Shown here: in pieces, positions 17,092-25,675 of the stretch | Position numbering within the stretch: the first letter of the stretch is position 1 | Layout: every line of letters starts with the position of its first letter | DNA from: a virus | IMG/VR virus record: IMGVR_UViG_3300047552_001889 | Span: 64,001 to 128,000 of that record | Length of the DNA stretch: 64,000 nucleotides | Reading direction: 5' to 3' (one strand) | The notes under the pieces: generated by a model | Database searches by the model: none | What the model saw: only the letters and a program-made list of their open reading frames with translations | Told to the model about the DNA's origin: nothing | Made by a program: the position numbers and the translations under genes

Positions 17092-17340
17092 ATGGAACTT
17101 TATTCTTGTAAAAAATTTCCTGGAGATTCTGACAATACAGCTATAGACTCAAAGGGTGCTATAATATATTCGGATAAAGAGAATCTTCTAAAGATTTGTT
17201 CTTTCTTTGAGAAAGTTAAAGAGCATTTGTTAATGGAAGAGTTTGATAATTGTCACATGCACTTGCGTGATAATTTTGAAAACTGGAATAAGGAAATGTT
17301 TGATATAGAAATAAATTTAATTAAAAAAGAAGAAAAATGA
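17092..17340 (+). CDS. Hypothetical protein, 82 aa
   Basis: Not recognised. Small acidic protein. ATG 17092 is preferred over an in-frame GTG at 17053, which would overlap the small gene upstream. ATGA overlap with the next gene. Confidence 0.6.
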   Translation: MELYSCKKFPGDSDNTAIDSKGAIIYSDKENLLKICSFFEKVKEHLLMEEFDNCHMHLRDNFENWNKEMFDIEINLIKKEEK

Positions 17341-17582
17341 GCTGGATGGATGAAAGAGCTGAACAAGCTATGAGAGAAGGAACTCAAAAAATCATGGAAG
17401 AAGCACAAAAACGTGCTCAGGCCGAGTTCAAAGAAATTGGTAAGTGGACAATTACCATGACAGGTAATAAAAATGTCACAAAGGAGGATATTGATTCCTT
17501 CATGAACAAGCTTGTCGAGTTTGCTAAACAAGCAGATATTGATGCACCAAACATCCAAGTATCAATTGACCCTGCAAATTAA
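17337..17582 (+). CDS. Hypothetical protein, 81 aa
   Basis: Not recognised. Helical first half rich in Ala, Glu and Lys; second half with a possible helix pair. Two bases separate it from the Nudix gene. Confidence 0.6.
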   Translation: MSWMDERAEQAMREGTQKIMEEAQKRAQAEFKEIGKWTITMTGNKNVTKEDIDSFMNKLVEFAKQADIDAPNIQVSIDPAN

Positions 17583-17584
17583 TC

Positions 17585-18157
17585 ATGAACTTCAATAACA
17601 GAGAAAATAAATGCTACAAAACAGATAGTGGGGATGTTTGGCATTCACGTTCTGTTGCTGTTGTAGGGCTTGTCCTCATGATTCATGAGGGTGAAAAGTA
17701 TGTACTTCTTGGAAAACGTGGACCTGCACTTCCTAATGAGGTTGGTAAGTGGTGTATGCCTTGTGGATACTTAGATTGGGATGAAAGTTGTGAAGAGGCT
17801 GTTATAAGAGAAATCTGGGAAGAAACTGGTCTTAATATTTACAAGACCATGCAACAATATAACGTTGTTTACGACCACATGCATTTTCCTTGGAGAATTC
17901 ACTCAGAGCCAGATAACGAGGCTCAAAATGTCTCAATGCACTATGCAATTTGCTTCGACACGAAGTCAAATGTGTACAGAGACTACCCAACCCTTCCAGA
18001 ATTGACCTTTGAGCACAATGCAGAGGTTGGTGAGGTTGATGATGTTAGATGGGTTAAGGTTGAAGACCTATATGCCTATGAATGTGCATTTGGGCATGAA
18101 AGAATTATTCGTGTTTTTGTTAATAACTTACAACTTGAAGAAGGAACCAATGAATAA
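17585..18157 (+). CDS. Nudix hydrolase, 190 aa
   Basis: The full Nudix box lies at residues 61-83: Gly61, five residues, Glu67, seven residues, REIWEETGL, an exact fit to Gx5Ex7REUxEExGU. These enzymes split a nucleoside diphosphate linked to another group, using Mg or Mn bound by the box glutamates. Substrate cannot be told; mutated nucleotides, NAD, ADP-ribose or capped RNA are all possible. Length is a little above the simple Nudix fold because of a C-terminal helix. It overlaps the ATPase gene by 8 bases. Confidence 0.9.
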   Translation: MNFNNRENKCYKTDSGDVWHSRSVAVVGLVLMIHEGEKYVLLGKRGPALPNEVGKWCMPCGYLDWDESCEEAVIREIWEETGLNIYKTMQQYNVVYDHMHFPWRIHSEPDNEAQNVSMHYAICFDTKSNVYRDYPTLPELTFEHNAEVGEVDDVRWVKVEDLYAYECAFGHERIIRVFVNNLQLEEGTNE

Positions 18158-18767
18158 AGAAGAAGAACAAATAGATAGACTTGTTGATGTTATGCAGTCA
18201 ATACCACTTGATGGTAAGATAACTATATTGACAGGCTCTAATGGTTCTGGTAAATCTCTTATCAGAAAGCAGATTTTGTTCGAAATCTCCAGAAAAACTG
18301 GTAAGGAAAAAAATAAGTGTGTTGCCTCCACATCTCTTGAGGCTAGAACTAGCAGCAACCCTGAGTGGGGCGCTTTATCTGGCATCATGCAAGATGATGG
18401 ATGGATGCCAAGCTCCTACGAGACTCTTAAAAAGGTTGAAGCTGTTCTTGGATTAAAGGATAGATATATCATCATTGATGAGCCTGAGCTTGGAATGGGT
18501 GAGGAAACAGTAATGGCTCTTGTCAATTACTTAAATGATTTACTTAGCAAGCTTGATGAGTCAATTCTAGGAGTGATGATTATTACTCACAATAGGTACA
18601 TTGTCTCCAACTTGAAGCATGACCACTTTGCAAATACTGACGGACTTAAAACATCTGAAGAATGGCTCAATCGAGAGCTAATTCCAACAGACCTAGAGGC
18701 TCTTAAGGAGAATAAACTATTCTTCGCTATCAGAGACAGACAAAAAGAAACTAAAGAAAATGAATAA
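18150..18767 (+). CDS. Stand-alone ABC-type ATPase, 205 aa
   Basis: Walker A GSNGSGKS (residues 29-36), Walker B YIIIDEPELG (Asp110, Glu111) and an H-loop ITHNR (His147) identify an ABC/RecF-like ATPase. No membrane domain, coiled coil or zinc hook is present, so it is neither a transporter nor a full SMC. The start ATG 18150 lies inside the end of the Nudix gene; the longer open frame from 18009 overlaps that gene out of frame. It is followed, with an 8-base overlap, by a DUF4325 gene, suggesting a joint function. Confidence 0.8.
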   Translation: MNKEEEQIDRLVDVMQSIPLDGKITILTGSNGSGKSLIRKQILFEISRKTGKEKNKCVASTSLEARTSSNPEWGALSGIMQDDGWMPSSYETLKKVEAVLGLKDRYIIIDEPELGMGEETVMALVNYLNDLLSKLDESILGVMIITHNRYIVSNLKHDHFANTDGLKTSEEWLNRELIPTDLEALKENKLFFAIRDRQKETKENE

Positions 18768-19176
18768 GATTAATCTAAATGTGGCAAAAGACTTTTCTGA
18801 GTATCCTGGAGGACGCTCAAGAAAAACTAGCGACCACTCTGGAGAAGAGTTGTATCAGGATTTTCTGCAACCAAAATTTAATGAGGCTGTCAGTGAAAAT
18901 AAAATTCTTTGTATAAACTTAGATGGCGCAGCTGGTTACGCTGCATCATTTCTGGATGAGGCATTTGGAAGACTTGGATTGGAGTTCGGTCTTGAGGAAT
19001 GTAAGAAGAGACTTGAAATAATCAGCACCGAGGAGCCATATCTTGTAGATGAAGTATTTCAATCAATTGAGGAGTGGTCTGTTGATGGGATTCACTACAA
19101 TTCATCTCTTGCAGAAGGTGTTGAGCTTAAGGAGAATAACTACTTTACAAGGGTTAAGAAAAAGAATAAGCAATGA
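18760..19176 (+). CDS. STAS-like DUF4325 protein, 138 aa
   Basis: The segment CINLDGAAGYAASFLDEAF (about residues 51-69) followed by FGLEECKKRLEI fits the STAS-like DUF4325 family. STAS-like domains often act as switch or partner modules of ATPases and kinases; here the partner may be the ATPase just upstream (inference from an 8-base overlap). ATGA overlap with the next gene. Confidence 0.65.
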   Translation: MNKINLNVAKDFSEYPGGRSRKTSDHSGEELYQDFLQPKFNEAVSENKILCINLDGAAGYAASFLDEAFGRLGLEFGLEECKKRLEIISTEEPYLVDEVFQSIEEWSVDGIHYNSSLAEGVELKENNYFTRVKKKNKQ

Positions 19177-19796
19177 AAAAAGGTTTAGAGAGTTTTAAGG
19201 CATCTGTTCAAAAAGATTGTGAACAATATACTAATTGTTTCTCAGAAAATGGGTGTACTAAAGAAAGGTATATTTACTTACCTGAAGATAATCCCAAGTT
19301 AATTGAAATGGGCTTCAAAACTAAATGTGTTATGAACACAAAATGTTCTCATGATTATTGTGGTAAATATAAGTGGGTTCTTGAACGGGCTAAACATTAT
19401 TCAGAAAAAACTGGAAAAACAGTTGAAGAAATTATGGAATCTTGGGAAAATGATAGAGGTTATTGGTACATGAATTATTATCAAGATTGTAATCAGCCTT
19501 TAATTAATAGTGAATCAGTAATTGAATATGATTCTTGGATTTCTGCATTGAAAGAAAAATATGGAGAAGATTCTAAAAAGTGGAAATTTAAGTGTCCCTC
19601 TTGTGGAAATGAACAAAGTATAGAAGACTTTTTGAGCCATAATATTGAAGAACCAGAAAATAAAGTTTATTATAACTGTATTGGAAGATATGTATCTGGA
19701 ATTGGTTGTGACTGGACTCTTGGTGGTTTATTTAAAATAAACAAAGTTTCTGTATTAAAGGATGCTGTAGTATTTCCTGTTTTTGAAATTGCGTAA
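19173..19796 (+). CDS. VVA0879-type zinc-ribbon protein with extra N-terminal Cys domain, 207 aa
   Basis: The C-terminal half has KWKFKCPSCGNEQSIEDF, then CIGR and GCDWTLGGLF, ending in a PVFEIA tail: the order known from VVA0879-family phage proteins (Cys141, 144, 169, 179 as likely zinc ligands). The N-terminal 110 residues carry another seven cysteines (16, 22, 28, 52, 58, 63, 106), not usual for the family as I know it. Codons are more AT-rich than in neighbours. Function unknown. Confidence 0.7.
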   Translation: MKKGLESFKASVQKDCEQYTNCFSENGCTKERYIYLPEDNPKLIEMGFKTKCVMNTKCSHDYCGKYKWVLERAKHYSEKTGKTVEEIMESWENDRGYWYMNYYQDCNQPLINSESVIEYDSWISALKEKYGEDSKKWKFKCPSCGNEQSIEDFLSHNIEEPENKVYYNCIGRYVSGIGCDWTLGGLFKINKVSVLKDAVVFPVFEIA

Positions 19797-19799
19797 TTT

Positions 19800-20054
19800 A
19801 TGAAAAAACATTTCTTATTAATATCTGTCGGGGTTCTTAACTTCTTTCATGGGCTGATTCACTTGATTCAATTTATCCAGTCTATGATATTTGTTGCGAA
19901 TGCGACTCAGGAGCATCATGAAGAAAGGTTACTAGATTCAATTCTACATAGTCCAATTTTCGCAGGAATAATGGGTATTGTGGGCCTTTTAACCTTAATC
20001 ATTGGTATTAAGGACTACATTCACCACAGAAAATGTCATGGCCATGAAGAATAA
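19800..20054 (+). CDS. Small two-helix membrane protein, 84 aa
   Basis: Two hydrophobic segments (about residues 5-32 and 52-68) and a His-rich end (HHRKCHGHEE) that could bind metal. The HGLIHLIQ motif in helix 1 recalls a small bacterial membrane protein family. Function unknown. Overlaps the next small ORF. Confidence 0.6.
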   Translation: MKKHFLLISVGVLNFFHGLIHLIQFIQSMIFVANATQEHHEERLLDSILHSPIFAGIMGIVGLLTLIIGIKDYIHHRKCHGHEE

Positions 20055-20142
20055 GAACAAATCAAATAACAGTGGAGCTGGAGTTGTTATTATTGAACTA
20101 TTGCTAGAGCTAATTTCAGTAATTTTAGAAGGACTTATTTAA
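20044..20142 (+). CDS. Small hydrophobic protein, 32 aa
   Basis: ATG 20044 to TAA 20142. A polar N-terminus (MKNKNKSNNSG) precedes a single membrane-type helix rich in Val, Ile and Leu. It fills an otherwise empty gap and overlaps the gene before it by 11 bases. Confidence 0.45.
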   Translation: MKNKNKSNNSGAGVVIIELLLELISVILEGLI

Positions 20143-20153
20143 GACTAATATTC

Positions 20154-20987
20154 ATGAGTAATAAAATAATTTCAGAAGAAAAAAGCTTTAAGGAATTTCT
20201 TAAAGTAATTTATCCTATACATGGTGTGTTTGGATATGATGGATATATCGAAAATGGACAATTCGTTGAGTATGGTCGAAAGTTCTTGATGTTTGATGAA
20301 AATTTAAAAGTCATATTTGAGAATGAACCTTACAACAGTGGTGGAAACTATCACAAGAATGTTGAAAAGAAGCTTAAGGAGATGAAAGTTGGTGAAGACC
20401 CAGGCTTTAACAATCTACCTCTTAGCCTAACTCATGAAAGGTTTAGAACGGATAATTGTGTAGATGATATGATTTTGCATTTACTTACTCATCACTTTAT
20501 TAATTGGTCTCCATGGTCAAGCCTTAAAGGTGAAGTGCCTGAAGATTATGATATAGAACCTAGTTCTCCAGAATGGGAAAACTTAAATAGAATTAGGTCT
20601 TTTTACTCTATGAAGAGAAACTTACTAAGCGAGAAATGTAAGGATAATTCTCTGGATGAAAAATCTATAGATTATAATTTATTTACCGAAAAGGGGAAAA
20701 AAACAATTGATGATGCTGTTGAGTGGTTCAAGACAAATGAGTCTCGAACACCCCTTCAAGATGCTTGGATGGCTGTGCTGAGAAAAGATGGAATCAACAT
20801 TGATTGGGAACCAAATACTTTTGCTCAAGATGATGAGCTTATAATGAAAAACATTAACTACGAGACAGAAGACGAAATTAAAGAAAGGCGCAAAATAGAG
20901 CATGAAGAATTTAAAAAATCATTGACACCAGAACAAAAAAGTTTCCTTAGGAAAGCGGCTGAAAATCTTAGTAAAAAGAAGAAATGA
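20154..20987 (+). CDS. Hypothetical protein, 277 aa
   Basis: Not recognised. Soluble, acidic, with a C-terminal Lys/Glu-rich helix. No catalytic motif found. ATGA overlap with the HNH fusion gene. Confidence 0.65.
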   Translation: MSNKIISEEKSFKEFLKVIYPIHGVFGYDGYIENGQFVEYGRKFLMFDENLKVIFENEPYNSGGNYHKNVEKKLKEMKVGEDPGFNNLPLSLTHERFRTDNCVDDMILHLLTHHFINWSPWSSLKGEVPEDYDIEPSSPEWENLNRIRSFYSMKRNLLSEKCKDNSLDEKSIDYNLFTEKGKKTIDDAVEWFKTNESRTPLQDAWMAVLRKDGINIDWEPNTFAQDDELIMKNINYETEDEIKERRKIEHEEFKKSLTPEQKSFLRKAAENLSKKKK

Positions 20988-22006
20988 AACGAGAATATCT
21001 TAAGACACACAACTACAAAATACTCAAGACCTATACAGTAGAAGAAATAAAGGCTCATGGAGATGCTGAGTTCTTCTACGATAAGGAAGTTACGGACAAA
21101 AGAATTAAACTCAGGAGAGCGCATATTTTGAATGAAATAGGCCATAATTGCTCCGAGGAAGGATGCAACATTTCTGGATTCCACTATGCTCTTGGAGAAG
21201 ATAAGGGCGGTGGTCTTCACCTGGACCTATATGCCTATGATAAGGAAGGTGACCTGGTTATGATTACCATTGACCATATTAAGCCAAAGTCTAAGGGTGG
21301 TTCAGATGATATAGAAAATCTAAGACCTCACTGCAAGCCTCATAATGAAATGAAGGCGAATGACTACAACTTCAATAGAGAATTTAAAAATCTTCTGGAG
21401 ATATATCCAAAGGAACCGATGTTCTCGAAGAACTATGAAATCAGAAGAGAGGTGTTATCTCAGCAAGAGTTGGATATTTTTTCAAATATGGGTGGATTCC
21501 TTGCAAATAAGTACGCAAGCCACTTTGAAGTTGGTAAGGAGTATGTTCAGCTGATTAAGAGAGATAGTGGAACAATGATGTCGGACCACCCATCTGAAAC
21601 CATGTCAAACCAGGAATTCATCAACAAAGCTTATGGAGATGTGATGATATTTGGACTTGGACTTGGTATGATTATTTTTCCACTTCTTGACGATGATGTA
21701 AAGAGCATAACAGTTGTTGAGCAAGACCTTGGGGTTATTGATATGGTTGGTCCAATCATCAAGAAATACGATACAAAGAACAAGGTGACAATAATTAATG
21801 GTGACGCATTCAAGTACCACGAAGTAATGCCTAACTCTCAAAGGTTTGATACCATCTATTTTGACATCTGGATAAGAATTGATGACGATGCATTCAATCA
21901 AATGGAGGAACTTCATAACTTATACAGAAAGTTCTTGAGGTCAAACATTTGCATCATTGACTCTTGGTGCTATAGCATGAAACAAGATTATCTGGAGAGT
22001 ATTTGA
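20984..22006 (+). CDS. HNH endonuclease fused to a SAM-methyltransferase-like domain, 340 aa
   Basis: Residues 45-125 form an HNH domain: Cys56 and Cys61, TIDHIKPKSKGG (95-106), LRPHC (113-117) and H120-N121, matching DHxxPxSxGG…N…C..HN. Residues about 210-335 look like a Rossmann methyltransferase of spermidine-synthase type: VMIFGLGLGM (glycine loop), VVEQD (acidic end of strand 2), INGDAFKY and FDTIYFDIW. The two may form one DNA-targeting enzyme or an HNH capture of a host gene. Expected in the cytoplasm. It is the last gene before the promoter at 22004. Confidence 0.75.
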   Translation: MKREYLKTHNYKILKTYTVEEIKAHGDAEFFYDKEVTDKRIKLRRAHILNEIGHNCSEEGCNISGFHYALGEDKGGGLHLDLYAYDKEGDLVMITIDHIKPKSKGGSDDIENLRPHCKPHNEMKANDYNFNREFKNLLEIYPKEPMFSKNYEIRREVLSQQELDIFSNMGGFLANKYASHFEVGKEYVQLIKRDSGTMMSDHPSETMSNQEFINKAYGDVMIFGLGLGMIIFPLLDDDVKSITVVEQDLGVIDMVGPIIKKYDTKNKVTIINGDAFKYHEVMPNSQRFDTIYFDIWIRIDDDAFNQMEELHNLYRKFLRSNICIIDSWCYSMKQDYLESI

Positions 22007-22032
22007 AACATTTTTCATTTTGTTTCGTAAAA
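22004..22032 (+). promoter_or_regulatory. Phage-type promoter (variant -10)
   Basis: TGAAAC (22004-22009, overlapping the upstream stop), 16 bases, CGTAAAA (22026-22032; one mismatch). ATG 22040 follows after 7 bases. Confidence 0.65.
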
Positions 22033-22039
22033 GAAGTAT

Positions 22040-22162
22040 ATGAAAAATTTTTTTAAAGCTGTAATCCTAATTTCAAACTTCATCCTATGCATGATAGTTG
22101 GAGCAGCATCAATTATTGTGATAGCACCTATTTCTGTTTACGAAGTCATAAATAGCAAGTAA
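22040..22162 (+). CDS. Small membrane protein, 40 aa
   Basis: ATG 22040 to TAA 22160-22162. A single long hydrophobic helix fills residues 6-34 (AVILISNFILCMIVGAASII and onward). Placed directly behind a phage-type promoter, which supports expression. Function unknown. Confidence 0.6.
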   Translation: MKNFFKAVILISNFILCMIVGAASIIVIAPISVYEVINSK

Positions 22163-22163
22163 T

Positions 22164-22664
22164 ATGTTGGAGATAGAGAAAGCGTTTAATGCTGAAATTA
22201 ATGAATTGAAGCATGAGATTGAGAATCATAAGAGTAGAATTAATTTTCTCGCTGAAGTTCCTAAGTTGTATTACAACTATGGGAAGATGAAAGAGGATGA
22301 TATTCGAAAGAATCTCGAAAAAATAAAAATAGTTCTTAGACATTCTGGAAAGTTATACCCAATTACAGAAGAACTTCTTAAGGAAGTTAAAGAAAAGCCT
22401 AGAAATGTTTCTATTCAGTTTGTTGGTAAAATGCAGAACCAAGCTATAGAGGGTCTTAAGGAATACAAGAAAATCAACTATTTGGTCAAGTCATCTTCAA
22501 GATTTTTCTTAAAGCCAGATATTGGTGAAGTTTTTGACCAGATTCACTTTGAAGACCTTTGGGGTGATGACATTAAGGCAATATGCCTAGAGGAAGGTGA
22601 CTTGCTTCTACCAGGAACTGAAGGAGAACACTTCATCATGACAGCAACTCTGTTAACCATATAA
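22164..22664 (+). CDS. Hypothetical protein, 166 aa
   Basis: Not recognised. Coiled-coil-like N-terminus (residues 1-35), mixed alpha/beta remainder. Last gene before the terminator at 22691. Confidence 0.6.
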   Translation: MLEIEKAFNAEINELKHEIENHKSRINFLAEVPKLYYNYGKMKEDDIRKNLEKIKIVLRHSGKLYPITEELLKEVKEKPRNVSIQFVGKMQNQAIEGLKEYKKINYLVKSSSRFFLKPDIGEVFDQIHFEDLWGDDIKAICLEEGDLLLPGTEGEHFIMTATLLTI

Positions 22665-22676
22665 ACTTTACTCTAT
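22661..22676 (+). repeat. Dispersed repeat ATAAACTTTAYTCTAT, copy 1
   Basis: This copy has C at the variable position. It overlaps the stop codon of the preceding gene. Two further copies are at 29550-29565 and 29870-29885. Confidence 0.5.
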
Positions 22677-22690
22677 AATTATAAATTTAG

Positions 22691-22724
22691 AAAGCCAAGT
22701 CTCTTATTAGGGCCTTGGTTTTTT
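22691..22724 (+). terminator. Rho-independent terminator
   Basis: AAAGCCAAG (22691-22699) pairs with CTTGGTTTT (22714-22722) with one G-U, then a T-run. It ends the unit before the tandem paralogues. Confidence 0.7.
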
Positions 22725-22737
22725 CTTTTAATAAAAA

Positions 22738-22769
22738 TTTGGATAGATAATTTTATTTCTATAAATTTG
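22738..22769 (+). promoter_or_regulatory. Host-type (Bacteroidota) promoter
   Basis: TTTG (22738-22741), 20 bases, TAAATTTG (22762-22769), 24 bases before ATG 22794. Directly behind a terminator. Confidence 0.7.
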
Positions 22770-22793
22770 CCATGAGAGACAAAATTAATATAG

Positions 22794-24020
22794 ATGAACA
22801 ATTTATTTATCCCAGAAAAAATTAAGGTAGGATTCCAGGAGAGAAAAGACACCTACACAGGAAAATTAGCTTATGTAGTTTACTACAAGAAGAACAAGCT
22901 AATGAAAGAGAAATCATGGAAAGGTTGGTGTACATTCCCAGGTGATACTAAGAATGGAAAGTGGGAAGGAAGAAGCTATGTTGTCACAGAAACTCATGGT
23001 GATGATATGAAACCTATTGATTTTGAAAACGTTCCAACTGAAGGCTTCGTTCTTAATAAAAAAGTGGGTGGATATAAGTCTGACTGGAACTTTAGACAAA
23101 CATACTGCAGAGTTTATGACCCAAGAGGTTTCGAATTCGAAATCAATATTCCAAATTTGCTGTTTATTCTTCAGGAGTGTAATGCCTACAAGGGTAAGGG
23201 CCTAGAGGGTGAATTTGTCTATGCTTGGGATGGAGCTGACCTCGTTTTGCTTCCAGCTCACTGCAAGGAATATCAAGACTCTATTAAGCATACCAAAATA
23301 CAATTTCAAAACATTGGAGTTAAAGACTTGGAGCCAGGGTGCTATTACAAAACTAAAGACCAGCAGAATGAATACATGTACCTTGGTAAGTTTAATTACA
23401 TTAATCAGAATTATAAAGGAAGTGGTAAAATAGATAAGACTCATGTATTTTACAATCCGAAAGGAGGAGATAGTTATTGGACACCTAAATTTATGGGTAT
23501 GACAAGTCTTTCAACACTTGCTACTAAGATGAATGATGTGGCGGTTCCAGATTTCGCTGAGAAGCTTGAAGAGTTTTCTAAGAGCAAGTGGTCAGGTAGT
23601 ATTTCTGAACTAACAACAACAGTTGCTAAGATAAAATTTCCAAAAGAAGGAACATCAGATTATAAAAGCCGTTATGATTATTTTTGGGGTAGAGATAGGT
23701 ATAATACAGAAGTTCAAAGAAAAAAATTAGATATTGTTTTTCTTAAAGAATCTGATAATTTATATAGAGTTTATACCATTTATGCCCACAGACAACTTAA
23801 GAGTGGAAAAGGTTATGGATACTCCAAAAGTGACTACAGTCATTGGTATACTATATCATCATCTAAGGTTATTTGTCTTGATAATGGAGAATTAATCACC
23901 AAGTCAAGAAAGTTTTCAGATGAAAAGATATATAGTGAAGAGGAAATTAAAGAAAAAGGTTTCGTAATAGTTCACTATTCTCTAAACGGCAAATCTACAC
24001 ACAATCCAGTTTTAGCATAA
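22794..24020 (+). CDS. Conserved phage protein, tandem paralogue A, 408 aa
   Basis: Starts LFIPEKIKVGFQERKDTYTG and has SWKGWC, GFVLNKKVGGY, CRVYDPRGFEFEI and GLEGEFVYAWDG. I recognise this as a family of unknown function found in large phages. It is clearly paralogous to the next gene, sharing all these blocks. The C-terminal 130 residues differ more. A 1-base overlap joins the two. Confidence 0.7.
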   Translation: MNNLFIPEKIKVGFQERKDTYTGKLAYVVYYKKNKLMKEKSWKGWCTFPGDTKNGKWEGRSYVVTETHGDDMKPIDFENVPTEGFVLNKKVGGYKSDWNFRQTYCRVYDPRGFEFEINIPNLLFILQECNAYKGKGLEGEFVYAWDGADLVLLPAHCKEYQDSIKHTKIQFQNIGVKDLEPGCYYKTKDQQNEYMYLGKFNYINQNYKGSGKIDKTHVFYNPKGGDSYWTPKFMGMTSLSTLATKMNDVAVPDFAEKLEEFSKSKWSGSISELTTTVAKIKFPKEGTSDYKSRYDYFWGRDRYNTEVQRKKLDIVFLKESDNLYRVYTIYAHRQLKSGKGYGYSKSDYSHWYTISSSKVICLDNGELITKSRKFSDEKIYSEEEIKEKGFVIVHYSLNGKSTHNPVLA

Positions 24021-25186
24021 TGAAGTCACAATTATTTATACCAGATAAAATTCGTGTAGGATTCCAGAGAAGAGAAGACACATACACGAAGAAGCTTGCC
24101 TATGTAATATACTATGGTTCAGATGGAAAGCTTAGAAAGGAAACATCTTGGAAAGGGTGGTGTCATATTCCTGGAGAGAAAAAAGGTAAGTGGAGCAGTC
24201 AAGTTGTTGAAGATGACCCAGAACTTATGCCATTTGACCTAGACAACAAGCCACATAGCGGATTTGTGCTCAATAAAGGAGTGCAAAGATATGGATACTG
24301 GGGTAATGGTAGGAATATGATTCGTGTCTATGATGACAGAGGAATTGAGTTTGAAATAACAACGGATAACTTGATGTTCATATTGATGACTACAAACTGT
24401 CACAAGAGAGGTCTTGAAGGTGAGTTTGTATATGCATGGGCTGGTAAGGATTTAATATTACTACCAACTGGGTGTGAAGAGTATAAAGAATCGGTTGAAT
24501 ACACTGGCCTACAAACCAAAAAAATTGGGGCAAAAGACATGGTTCCAGGTTGCGCCTATACCAATAAGAATAAAAAGAAACTCATTTATCTTGGCAGGTT
24601 TAATTGGTATGAGAATATTAGATATTGGAGGTCTAAGTCAAAAGGAAATATTGATATGAAGAAGCATCACATATTCAAGCAAGAAGACTCAAAGCAAGAT
24701 GAATATGTGATAATGGATAGTTTTGCTAAGTTAGCAACAAAAGATACAGATGTGCCAGTATCTAACTATGCTGAATTGATTGAAGAGTTTTCAAAAGCTA
24801 AGTATGCTTCTTTACCAATTGGTTTTGAAAGTAATGTTGTAATTCCAGACTGGAGTCTTGAAAGTGAAGACCAGTGGCATGATAAAGTTTTTGGAAGTAA
24901 TCTGTTCATAAAGCATGATGAAAACAACTATACCAAAGTGAGAATTTGTGTAGACCGAAAATATAATTACGAGACAAAAAAATATGAAATTGAAAGGGGT
25001 TATTACATAAGTAATGAAAGAAAATATACTCTTCTGGATTCAAATAATTTTAAGTATGAGTGGGATTGGAATAATAGTTATGATAATAGGAAATACTACA
25101 CAAAAGAAGAGCTAAAAAGCTTGATTTTTTATGAAATTTTTATTAAATTAGATAGTGGTAGATTGGTCAGAATAGACCAATATTAA
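24020..25186 (+). CDS. Conserved phage protein, tandem paralogue B, 388 aa
   Basis: Shares LFIPDKIRVGFQRREDTYT, SWKGWC, GFVLNKGV, RVYDDRGIEFEI and GLEGEFVYAW with the gene before it. The first 260 residues align without large gaps, the last 120 have diverged in both. The pair arose by an old tandem duplication. Function unknown. Confidence 0.7.
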   Translation: MKSQLFIPDKIRVGFQRREDTYTKKLAYVIYYGSDGKLRKETSWKGWCHIPGEKKGKWSSQVVEDDPELMPFDLDNKPHSGFVLNKGVQRYGYWGNGRNMIRVYDDRGIEFEITTDNLMFILMTTNCHKRGLEGEFVYAWAGKDLILLPTGCEEYKESVEYTGLQTKKIGAKDMVPGCAYTNKNKKKLIYLGRFNWYENIRYWRSKSKGNIDMKKHHIFKQEDSKQDEYVIMDSFAKLATKDTDVPVSNYAELIEEFSKAKYASLPIGFESNVVIPDWSLESEDQWHDKVFGSNLFIKHDENNYTKVRICVDRKYNYETKKYEIERGYYISNERKYTLLDSNNFKYEWDWNNSYDNRKYYTKEELKSLIFYEIFIKLDSGRLVRIDQY

Positions 25187-25218
25187 TATGGTAAATTAAA
25201 GGTAAAAAGAGTAAAGAA

Positions 25219-25662
25219 ATGGCAACAAACACAGATGCAAAAGTTCAGCTACTAATTCAGGAAGTAGCTAAGAGAAAAGAAGAAATTAAGAAGGCTGAAA
25301 AGCCAAACTGGGTAACCAACTGCAGCTTCAGATACAGCGAAGATAGAGCAGAAGGATTCAACATCCAGACAATCACAGATACAGATAAATTAGTTCACGC
25401 TCTTGCGTTTCTTAAATCAAGAGCAGCAGCTTATGACGAGGCTGCAGCAGAGCTTGGAGTTAAGGGTGGATTTTCATGGCTTGGGTTCTCTCTTGAAGAC
25501 TGGACCACAGACTTTAAGACAAGAGTTGATAAGGTGAATATCACTAAGAAGAAGAAAGAGCTAGAGCTTCTTGAAGAGAGGCTTGATAAACTTATCAGTC
25601 CAGAGCTTAAGGCTCAAATGGAACTTGAGGAAATCACTAAAATGCTTGAGTCAGGTGAGTAG
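25219..25662 (+). CDS. Hypothetical protein, 147 aa
   Basis: Not recognised. Charged helices at both ends flank a Trp- and Ala-containing middle. Starts after an A-rich leader (AAAGAAATG). Confidence 0.65.
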   Translation: MATNTDAKVQLLIQEVAKRKEEIKKAEKPNWVTNCSFRYSEDRAEGFNIQTITDTDKLVHALAFLKSRAAAYDEAAAELGVKGGFSWLGFSLEDWTTDFKTRVDKVNITKKKKELELLEERLDKLISPELKAQMELEEITKMLESGE

Positions 25663-25675
25663 TATATTTGGAGAT

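Noticed and set aside
25663-25670. TATATTTG as a host-type promoter before 25676
   Set aside because: It matches the -7 box but no TTTG lies 20 bases upstream, and the site is only 5 bases from the ATG within a gene run.
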